Source: Lachnospiraceae bacterium | GTDB lineage: Bacteria > Bacillota > Clostridia > Lachnospirales > Lachnospiraceae | Direction: 5' to 3' | NCBI GenBank assembly: GCA_900767585.1 | Contig: CAAFZP010000022.1 | Coordinates: 1 to 18,705 of the forward strand | DNA length: 18,705 bases | In this document: piece after piece, positions 12,407 through 18,705 of the stretch | Position numbering within the stretch: position 1 is the stretch's first letter | How the letters are laid out: the number at the start of each line of letters is the position of its first letter | Notes under the pieces: model-generated | What the model was told of the DNA's origin: nothing | What the model saw: the letters and a program-made list of their open reading frames with translations, nothing else | Database searches by the model: none | Position numbers and translations under genes: made by a program

Positions 12407-14456
12407 ATTATCCACCCGGAATATCCGGAAAAGTATGCAGAATTATCTGATTTATTTTGCAACATTGATCTTAGGAGTAGCAATCTTCTATGTATTTAAT
12501 GCACTTGGAAGCCAGACAGTTATGCTGAAGGTATCGTCAAATACGGAAGAAATCATCAATCTTATGAATGAGGCGATGTCTGTCGTCAGTGTGTTCGTAT
12601 CGATCGTACTTGGTTTCCTTGTTGTGTACGCAAGTACCTTCCTGATGAAACGAAGGAAGAAGGAATTTGGTATCTACTTAACGCTTGGTATGGGAAAAAC
12701 ACAGGTGGCAAAGATTCTCGTGATCGAAACACTGCTGATCGGTGTGATCTCTCTGGTGATCGGATTGCTGCTCGGTATTGGAATCTCGCAGGGGATGAGT
12801 ATTGTGACGGCGAACCTCTTCGAAGCAGATATGACGAATTTCCGGTTTATGGTCAGCACATCAGCCATCATCAAAACGATTATTTATTTTGCAATCATGT
12901 ATGTGATTGTTATGGCATTAGATGTAATTATTGTCAGCCGCGCCAAGCTTATAAACCTGCTTTATGCAGGTGCAAAAGCACAGAAAAACCACGCAAAAAA
13001 TCCGGTTGTCTGTGTGCTTGTGTTCATTGTTGCGGCTATCCTGCTTGGAACGGCATATTATAAAGTGACAGCCGATGTCCGCACAATCTCTGACTTTCAG
13101 GGACTTGGTATCCAGATTGCGAAAGGTATCATCGGAACCTTCCTTATATTCTGGTCGGTATCCGGGATGCTGCTTGCAATCGTGAAGCGGTGCAAACGGT
13201 TTTATTATAAAGGTATCAACTCGTTCAGTGTGAAAGAGCTTGGAAGCCGCATCAACACGACGGTGTTCTCCGGAGGGATTATCTGTCTGCTTCTCTTTTT
13301 CACGATTTGTATCCTGTCAAGCTCGGTGGCAATCCGAAATTCGATGAACCATGTGTTAGAGACCTGTACTCCGGTTGATGTGCAGGTTTCGAAGCTGTAT
13401 TCCTATGATGCAGTTGAGTACTATGATATGACCGGACACAATGTGGAAGAAAACCTGAAAGCCTGTGATATCGATACATCGAAGCTTACGGATGTGACAG
13501 AAATGCATTTGTATGCACCGGAGGAAATTCGTGTCGGAGATTTCTTCGGAAAGGCATTTGCAGAGAGCGGATCGGAGGATTATTTCAAAGAAGCATCGAT
13601 GGAGACGATGCACATTGGAGATTATAATGCGTTTGTAAGCTCCTTTGGCGGAACGACAATTGATCTTGCAGAGGATGAATATGTAATACTCTGTAATTAC
13701 GGGGAGATGGAACCACGATACAACGAAGGGCTTGCGGAGGGACAGACGGTTACGATAAAAGGAAAAACCTATCATCCGAAATACAGTACCTGCGTGGATG
13801 GAATCGTGCACATCAGCAATTCAGAGAGCAATGCAGGCGTGCTGCTTGTCCCGGATTCTGTGGATATGTCTGACTGTGATTTCTGGTATGATATCTATTC
13901 AGCGAATTACAATACGACAGACCAGACAGAGGTGGATGCGCTCAATGAGTACTATAGTGATGCGAATTTCTACAAACTGCAGGAGGCGAAGGTAGAGACA
14001 TTTGTTGGCGAGGACGGTTCCTATTATTCCATGAACTGCGAAACAAGCAAGCGGCTCCGTGACAACAGCGTGGGACTTACTGCGATGATCGTATTTATCG
14101 GCATCTACTTAGGTGTTGTATTCCTGATCTCCGGTGCCGCAATTCTGTCACTCAAGGAGCTTTCCGAGGCAGCCGACAGCAAGGAAAAATACAGGATTCT
14201 GCGTCGGATCGGAGTAGACGAGAAGAAAATCCGCCATTCCCTTCTGGCACAGTCAGGCGTGTTTTTTGCCATGCCGCTTTTGCTTGCAATCGTGCATTCT
14301 GTCTTCGGAATGCAGACGGCGATGTTTATTCTGACCGTATTTGGACGGGGCGGACTGCTTGGTTCGATTCTGCTTGCGGCAGCTGTGATATTGGTAATTT
14401 ATGGTATTTATTTTGTGATCACATATATATGTAGCCGTAAGATCATCAGCGAATAA
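12393..14456 (+). CDS. ABC transporter permease, BceB-like, with FtsX domains and a large extracytoplasmic domain (687 aa)
   Basis: This is the membrane subunit paired with the ATPase. The hydrophobic segments fit the ten-helix BceB layout: one helix at about 18-36, an FtsX-type block at about 55-185, helices near 205-265 and at about 295-313, then a hydrophilic extracytoplasmic domain of roughly 230 residues (about 320-555) rich in Asp, Glu and Tyr, then three helices in the second FtsX block (about 560-685). That large domain before helix 8 is the family hallmark and the place where ligand specificity is thought to reside. ATG 12393 and ATG 12396 are both usable; GGGGGAG at 12381-12387 serves either. 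The permease of such systems forms the sensory complex with the BceS-like kinase, here encoded more than 9 kb upstream. No terminator was recognised before the 6S RNA promoter. Confidence 0.92.
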   Translation: MMLFKLSTRNIRKSMQNYLIYFATLILGVAIFYVFNALGSQTVMLKVSSNTEEIINLMNEAMSVVSVFVSIVLGFLVVYASTFLMKRRKKEFGIYLTLGMGKTQVAKILVIETLLIGVISLVIGLLLGIGISQGMSIVTANLFEADMTNFRFMVSTSAIIKTIIYFAIMYVIVMALDVIIVSRAKLINLLYAGAKAQKNHAKNPVVCVLVFIVAAILLGTAYYKVTADVRTISDFQGLGIQIAKGIIGTFLIFWSVSGMLLAIVKRCKRFYYKGINSFSVKELGSRINTTVFSGGIICLLLFFTICILSSSVAIRNSMNHVLETCTPVDVQVSKLYSYDAVEYYDMTGHNVEENLKACDIDTSKLTDVTEMHLYAPEEIRVGDFFGKAFAESGSEDYFKEASMETMHIGDYNAFVSSFGGTTIDLAEDEYVILCNYGEMEPRYNEGLAEGQTVTIKGKTYHPKYSTCVDGIVHISNSESNAGVLLVPDSVDMSDCDFWYDIYSANYNTTDQTEVDALNEYYSDANFYKLQEAKVETFVGEDGSYYSMNCETSKRLRDNSVGLTAMIVFIGIYLGVVFLISGAAILSLKELSEAADSKEKYRILRRIGVDEKKIRHSLLAQSGVFFAMPLLLAIVHSVFGMQTAMFILTVFGRGGLLGSILLAAAVILVIYGIYFVITYICSRKIISE

Positions 14457-14461
14457 ATATC

Positions 14462-14490
14462 TTGAAAAAAAAGAATAAGTAAGCTATAAT
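14462..14490 (+). promoter_or_regulatory. Promoter of the 6S RNA: TTGAAA-17-TATAAT
   Basis: TTGAAA at 14462-14467 and TATAAT at 14485-14490 are separated by exactly 17 bases. This near-consensus housekeeping promoter predicts a start at about 14497, just upstream of the RNA's closing stem. Confidence 0.8.
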
Positions 14491-14496
14491 TAGCAC

Positions 14497-14697
14497 ATAT
14501 TAAAAATATAATATATCTGGAATGTTCGATAACTCCTGTTATTTTTGAACCTACATTTACTTTAAACGGGATTCCTATATCTGTGATACTATGTCAGGCC
14601 TCCTTTGCAGTGGAAGACAGACGATCACATGCGGTTGCCCACCTAGCGTCAGCTAGGAGTCAAAAGGCAGGAACCGGCATCCCGGATATATTTTTTT
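14497..14697 (+). ncRNA. ssrS: 6S RNA (SsrS), Firmicute type
   Basis: 6S RNA mimics an open promoter and sequesters housekeeping RNA polymerase. The sequence folds into the expected long rod. ATATATCTGG (14511-14520) pairs with CCGGATATAT (14682-14691), one G-U; TCCTG (14534-14538) with CAGGA (14668-14672); TTTTGA (14543-14548) with TCAAAA (14660-14665). A large central bubble follows, with a 3'-side hairpin CCTAGC-GTCA-GCTAGG (14642-14657). The upper stem is closed by TGTGAT (14582-14587) with ATCACA (14624-14629), and TGCGGTTGCCCACC lies beside it. A T-run at 14691-14697 directly follows the closing stem, so that stem may double as the terminator. Length (roughly 185-200) suits 6S RNA. The identification is from structure and recalled motif resemblance, not a covariance-model search. 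It occupies the 253-base gap before the SpoIID-like gene. Confidence 0.75.
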
Positions 14698-14709
14698 GGA
14701 GGAAAATAC

Positions 14710-17025
14710 GTGAAGAAAAAGGTAATCACATTTTTTTTGCTCCTGCTGATTGTAGGCGTGCTTTTTCTGATTGGACACGAAGTGGGGCGGCGTGTGCACC
14801 ACACAGAACAAAAAGAAGAGACAGCGACAGACGCACAGATCGATTACAGTCTGTATTACACATACGGAGAAGTGGAACATATGGTGAATTATCTTTCGGA
14901 TACACCTGCAGAGTCGGAGACACTTTCGAGGCTGATTGATCCACTTAAGAAAAGCCAGCCGATTGATGTGCGGTTTGTCAAGGATGTGTCGGCTGCGATT
15001 GGCGTGAAAGATATGGTGTATGCCGATATCCTGGCAGGGAAAAAAGACACTGATTTTGTGACGAAAGAAGAATTCGAGACATTTTACGAAAATGTTGCAT
15101 CTGCTGCAGTCGTGAAGGGGCTGCTCCGGCAGGACCTGCTCGTATTAAAGTTAGATGAAGAGGACAAGACTTCTTTTTTTGACGGACACGAGACATACCA
15201 TGCGGAAATTCCTTTGAAAGAAAGCTATGAAGGAAGTATTCTGGATGTCTATATGAAGAATGGAAAAATCTTCAAGGTAAATGGACTTGGTGATTCAAAG
15301 ATCACGCTTTCCGGTGTATGGGTGAAGGCAGTGGAAGACAGAAGCTGTACATTCCTGTACGGAAATCTGGAAGATACCTGTGTTTTGCGCGAGGATGCAG
15401 ATTGCACGGATACACCGGGCTATGTGGCAGATCTGGTATTTGATTATGCGGGTATCTGTGAGATAAAAAAGCAGACAGATATCCGGCGTGGACACGTGAT
15501 TTCCACCGGAGATGGCAGTCTGCAGGTTGAAGATGCCGGGACTTTCGCACTCGCAGATGACTATAAAATATATAATATATATGAAGGGCTGACGGAAGAA
15601 AAAAGCCTGCAGCTGCTGACCGGATATTCGAATGTAGATCTTTATCTGCAGGGCGGAACCGTGTCAACCATAGTGATTGACGAGGAGTTAAAAAGTGAGA
15701 ATATCCGTGTGATCTTAAGCAATGACGACGGATCCTATGCGATGCAGCAGGTGAGTCTGACCGGGACATCTGCATTTACGGTTACTTATCCGGATGCACA
15801 GACAAAACAGTTTGCCAAAGGGGAGACGGTGACGTTTGACGCGGCGGCATATGAATCGGATGATGTGTTGACTGTAACACCCGATGTGCACAGTGGGCGC
15901 ATTCGGCTTTTAAGCCTGACACGGGAGTGCGGAAACCCGGCATATGGTGGAAGCATTGAGTTGCGCATGTCCGGGCAGGAATCCGCTTTTTATGTTATAA
16001 ATGAGCTGTCACTGGAACATTATCTTTTCAATGTCGTGGCAAATGCGATGCCTTCGGATTATCCGGCGGCAGCACTTTCCGCGATGGCAGTCTGCGCACG
16101 CGGAACCGCTTACGCGAAGATGAAAGATGAAAGTTATGCAGAGTATCACGCGGATCTTGATGACACAAGCTTATGTCAGGTCTATAACAACGTTTCCGAG
16201 ACAGATGCCTCGATTCAGGCAGTGAAGGAAACCTATGGAATTGTTCCGACTTATCGTGGAACATTGATTGTTCCGATGACATTCAACACATCGTATGGCA
16301 TGACCTGTACGAACGCCGATATCTGGGGCGGAGATGCATACAGCTATCTGGAGTCAAATGTTGAGGATGTAAAAAAAGATAAGCTGGATTTATCCAAGGA
16401 AGATGATTTTAAGGCATTTTTGAATGATTGTTCGGAATATGATATGATAGATAAAGATTCACCATATTTCCGCTGGAGCATTGCATTTTCAAAAGACGAG
16501 ATGACAGAAGCCTGTAAGAACGCCCTGGAAGAACGGAAGGAACTTATGACGGATGCCATCGAGATTGAAAATGCAGATGGAAAATTCACGTCAGGAGAGA
16601 TTCCGGACATAGGAACTGTGGAGAAAATCGAAGTGTCATCGAGACTTGCAAGCGGCGTTGTAGAGACGTTGATCATCCGGGGAAGTGAACATACGATATC
16701 CGTCAGCGGACAGAGTAATATCCGTGCGATTTTAAATCCTGTGCATCAGGAAATCGTGCGGCAGGATGGTTCCACGGTAACCGGCTGGACATCACTCCCA
16801 AGTCCGTATTATTATGTGGAGAATACAGAGACGGGATTCGTTGTTCATGGTGGCGGATTCGGACATGGAGCCGGGATGAGCATCTATGGAGCCGGTGTGC
16901 TCGGCAGACAGGGAAAAAATTACAAATATATTTTACGACATTATTTTTCTTATATTGATTTTGCATCGATTTACACGATAGACGATCAGGATAGTGGAGA
17001 GACAACTCAGACAGAGCAAGAATAA
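14710..17025 (+). CDS. Membrane-anchored SpoIID/LytB-domain protein, probably catalytically altered (771 aa)
   Basis: An N-terminal anchor helix (about residues 5-24) is followed by a long extracytoplasmic region without recognised domains (about 30-400). Then comes a SpoIID/LytB-type domain beginning at LSLEHYLFNVVANAMPSDYP (about 432-451), with AVCARGTAYAK just after, and ending in GGGFGHGAGMSIYGAGVLG (about 719-737) and the YILRHYF motif. SpoIID proteins are lytic transglycosylases that cut peptidoglycan strands. Typical members have GVVxxEMP where this one has NVVANAMP, so a conserved Glu is replaced by Ala; activity is doubtful. GTG 14710 is the start: GGAGG at 14698-14702 lies seven bases upstream and the protein begins MKKKVITFFLLLL. 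At 771 residues it is about twice the length of classical SpoIID. It is followed after 15 bases by the YihY gene, probably in one operon. A vegetative wall role is more likely than engulfment, but that is inference. Confidence 0.82.
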   Translation: MKKKVITFFLLLLIVGVLFLIGHEVGRRVHHTEQKEETATDAQIDYSLYYTYGEVEHMVNYLSDTPAESETLSRLIDPLKKSQPIDVRFVKDVSAAIGVKDMVYADILAGKKDTDFVTKEEFETFYENVASAAVVKGLLRQDLLVLKLDEEDKTSFFDGHETYHAEIPLKESYEGSILDVYMKNGKIFKVNGLGDSKITLSGVWVKAVEDRSCTFLYGNLEDTCVLREDADCTDTPGYVADLVFDYAGICEIKKQTDIRRGHVISTGDGSLQVEDAGTFALADDYKIYNIYEGLTEEKSLQLLTGYSNVDLYLQGGTVSTIVIDEELKSENIRVILSNDDGSYAMQQVSLTGTSAFTVTYPDAQTKQFAKGETVTFDAAAYESDDVLTVTPDVHSGRIRLLSLTRECGNPAYGGSIELRMSGQESAFYVINELSLEHYLFNVVANAMPSDYPAAALSAMAVCARGTAYAKMKDESYAEYHADLDDTSLCQVYNNVSETDASIQAVKETYGIVPTYRGTLIVPMTFNTSYGMTCTNADIWGGDAYSYLESNVEDVKKDKLDLSKEDDFKAFLNDCSEYDMIDKDSPYFRWSIAFSKDEMTEACKNALEERKELMTDAIEIENADGKFTSGEIPDIGTVEKIEVSSRLASGVVETLIIRGSEHTISVSGQSNIRAILNPVHQEIVRQDGSTVTGWTSLPSPYYYVENTETGFVVHGGGFGHGAGMSIYGAGVLGRQGKNYKYILRHYFSYIDFASIYTIDDQDSGETTQTEQE

Positions 17026-17040
17026 TAAAATGGGGTATCT

Positions 17041-17961
17041 ATGAAAAAGGTTGTTCGTTTTATTGTTAAATTTGTGAATAAAGCAACCGCGGACAGTGTG
17101 CCGGCATATGCGGCACAGGTTGCTTTCTTTGTGATGCTTTCGTTTTTTCCGTTTATGATGTTGCTGGTCATGATCGCATCGAAACTGTCGGTTATGAATG
17201 CAAATGTGCTTGGCTATATTTTGCGGGTTGTGCCGAGCGGACTCGAGTCATATGTTGCGTATATCGTCGATGATGTGGTCAATGCGAATGTCCAGTCATT
17301 TACACTCATTACGGTATTTGTCAGTTTATGGTCTGCGGCAAAGGGCATTCAGGCGCTCTCTACAGGGTTAAATAAGATTTATGGTGTAGAACAGAATAAG
17401 AATTATTTTCTCGTTCGCCTGATCTGTGCGCTGTATACACTTATATTTATGCTGCTTTGCCTGGTTGTGATCGCAATTCAGGCGTTCGGTTCGCAGATTG
17501 CCCATAAGATTATCAACCATTACCCGGCATTTGCAGATGCAACACTTTTGATCTTAAGTCTGAAGAATGTGGTGACATTCCTTGTGATCTTTATCTTTTT
17601 GCTTTTGATCTATTACCAGCTTCCGAACCGGCGCGGACAGATGCGGCATGAGTTTACCGGCGCTGTGCTGGCATCCGTTGCATGGATGTTGATGACACGG
17701 GGATTTTCTGTCTATATTAAGTATTCCGCAGATAATTCGAAGATGTATGGAAGTATGACATCCATCGTATTGATTATTATCTGGCTGTATATCGGTATGC
17801 AGATTGTTTTGTATGGCGCGGAAATCAATTATTATCTGTCCGATCTGATCTGGAAATACCGGGAAAAGTACCGGTTAAGGAAAAAACATAAAAGGGAAGA
17901 AAAACAGAGATTAAAAAATAAACAGGAAAATAAACAGAAAGAAAAAGCCGATATATCTTAA
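17041..17961 (+). CDS. YihY/virulence factor BrkB family membrane protein (306 aa)
   Basis: This integral membrane protein has about six hydrophobic helices (around residues 22-47, 85-105, 130-150, 170-200, 208-228 and 238-262) and a highly charged C-terminal tail of Lys, Glu, Arg and Gln (about 270-306), presumably cytoplasmic. Family features include AYAAQVAFFVMLSFFPF near the N-terminus, SAAKGIQALSTGLNKIYG, YYQLPNRR and YGSMTSIVLIIIWLYIGMQIVLYGAEINY. The BrkB name comes from a Bordetella serum-resistance locus, but members have no settled biochemical function. The start is ATG 17041 with TGGGG six bases upstream. It follows the SpoIID-like gene by 15 bases, suggesting co-transcription and an envelope function. 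No intrinsic terminator was found before the glyA promoter. Confidence 0.92.
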   Translation: MKKVVRFIVKFVNKATADSVPAYAAQVAFFVMLSFFPFMMLLVMIASKLSVMNANVLGYILRVVPSGLESYVAYIVDDVVNANVQSFTLITVFVSLWSAAKGIQALSTGLNKIYGVEQNKNYFLVRLICALYTLIFMLLCLVVIAIQAFGSQIAHKIINHYPAFADATLLILSLKNVVTFLVIFIFLLLIYYQLPNRRGQMRHEFTGAVLASVAWMLMTRGFSVYIKYSADNSKMYGSMTSIVLIIIWLYIGMQIVLYGAEINYYLSDLIWKYREKYRLRKKHKREEKQRLKNKQENKQKEKADIS

Positions 17962-17971
17962 TGTCTATCGG

Positions 17972-18000
17972 TTGACACTCCAAAACGGATGTGCGATAAT
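17972..18000 (+). promoter_or_regulatory. Promoter of glyA: TTGACA-17-GATAAT
   Basis: TTGACA at 17972-17977 is a perfect -35; GATAAT at 17995-18000 follows after exactly 17 bases. The predicted transcription start is near 18007, giving a leader of about 32 bases with no room for a riboswitch. Confidence 0.85.
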
Positions 18001-18038
18001 CTAACAGAAAAAATTCTACAAAAAATGGAGGGACAAAG

Positions 18039-18705
18039 ATGTATAGTTTTGATGAAATCGCAAATTTCGATCCGGAGATTGCACAGGCAATGACGGACGA
18101 GATTAACAGACAGGATCATAATATTGAGCTGATCGCATCAGAGAATATCGTATCCAAGGCAGTTATGGCAGCTATGGGAAGTCCGCTTACGAACAAGTAC
18201 GCAGAGGGATATCCGGGAAAGCGTTATTATGGCGGATGTGAGTATGTCGATGTAGTGGAAGATCTTGCAAGAGAGCGTGCAAAGAAGTTGTTTGGATGTG
18301 AATATGTCAATGTTCAGCCACATTCCGGTGCACAGGCAAATATGGCAGTATTCTTCGCTATTTTGCAGCCGGGCGATACATTTATGGGAATGAATCTGGC
18401 ACATGGCGGACATCTGACACATGGTTCACCGGTTAATATGTCAGGTAAGTATTTCAACGTCGTACCTTACGGTGTCAACGACGAAGGATTTATCGATTAT
18501 GATGAGGTGCTCCGCATCGCAAAGGAATGCAAGCCGAAGATGATCGTAGCTGGTGCATCTGCATATGCAAGAGCGATTGACTTCAAGCGTTTCCGTGAGA
18601 TCGCAGATGAGGTGGGAGCATATCTGATGGTAGATATCGCACACATCGCAGGACTTGTTGCTACAGGACTTCATCCAAGTCCGATTCCGTATGCTCATGT
18701 GACAA
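18039..18705 (+). CDS. glyA: Serine hydroxymethyltransferase GlyA, 5' part only
   Basis: GlyA is a cytoplasmic PLP enzyme that interconverts serine and glycine while charging tetrahydrofolate with a one-carbon unit. The first 222 residues are visible and the gene runs off the window end. Family motifs include IELIASENIVSKAVM, GSPLTNKYAEGYPGKRYYGG, VNVQPHSGAQANMAV, LAHGGHLTHGSPVNMSG, YGVNDEGFIDYD and MVDIAHIAGLVATG. These form the PLP pocket and folate-binding segments, including the stacking His in AHGGHLTHG and the Asp-x-Ala-His that contacts the cofactor. The PLP lysine would lie just beyond the window. ATG 18039 has GGAGGG (18027-18032) six bases upstream. It has its own strong promoter and is not linked in function to the genes before it. 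Confidence 0.97.
   Translation, partial: MYSFDEIANFDPEIAQAMTDEINRQDHNIELIASENIVSKAVMAAMGSPLTNKYAEGYPGKRYYGGCEYVDVVEDLARERAKKLFGCEYVNVQPHSGAQANMAVFFAILQPGDTFMGMNLAHGGHLTHGSPVNMSGKYFNVVPYGVNDEGFIDYDEVLRIAKECKPKMIVAGASAYARAIDFKRFREIADEVGAYLMVDIAHIAGLVATGLHPSPIPYAHVT

Noticed and set aside
14497..14697. Riboswitch controlling the SpoIID-like gene
   Set aside because: The long rod with central bubble, 3'-side hairpin, own strong promoter and terminal T-run fits 6S RNA better; no aptamer core was recognised.

Overview
The window reads as chromosomal DNA from an anaerobic Firmicute, most likely a Lachnospiraceae (Clostridium cluster XIVa) member. Grounds are the strong purine-rich ribosome binding sites, the moderate GC content with frequent CGG, CCG and GGA codons, a Firmicute-type 6S RNA, and the protein families present. 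All genes lie on the + strand. No tRNA, rRNA, insertion sequence or CRISPR array was recognised.

Layout: (1) 1-448, the 3' end of nadA (quinolinate synthase). (2) 540-2218, a BceR/BceS-type two-component system with overlapping stop and start codons. (3) 2366-10913, a seven-gene cassette that looks like an elaborated dlt operon: MBOAT acyltransferase 1, SGNH protein 1, DltA-like adenylating ligase, PLP fold-III decarboxylase, DltC-like carrier protein, MBOAT 2, SGNH protein 2. An intrinsic terminator follows. (4) 10965-11387, an array of six 63/64-bp tandem repeats plus a decayed seventh. (5) 11639-14456, a BceA/BceB-type ABC transporter with a large extracytoplasmic domain. (6) 14462-14697, a promoter and a rod-shaped 6S RNA. 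(7) 14710-17961, a SpoIID-like membrane-anchored protein and a YihY/BrkB membrane protein. (8) 17972-18705, the promoter and first two thirds or less of glyA.

The main finding is the seven-gene cassette. DltA activates D-alanine, DltC carries it, DltB (an MBOAT) moves it across the membrane and DltD finishes its transfer to teichoic acid. All four roles have a counterpart here, but the export pair is duplicated and a decarboxylase related to DAP/ornithine decarboxylases sits between ligase and carrier. One hypothesis is that an amino acid is loaded on the carrier and decarboxylated there, as BtrK does to glutamyl-BtrI in butirosin synthesis, so that the cell surface is decorated with an amine-bearing group other than D-alanine. 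Another is that the decarboxylase makes the free amino acid that the ligase loads.

A regulatory link is visible in the DNA. A BceR-type operator (TTACA-N4-TGTAA) lies upstream of the cassette at 2228-2241, and a near-perfect copy lies upstream of the ABC transporter at 11453-11466. In both cases a CGATGGAT element starts 19 bases, and a -10-like hexamer 45 bases, beyond the last operator base. The sensor pair, surface-modification cassette and transporter therefore look like one regulon responding to a cell-envelope antimicrobial, comparable in logic to GraRS-VraFG control of dltABCD in staphylococci.
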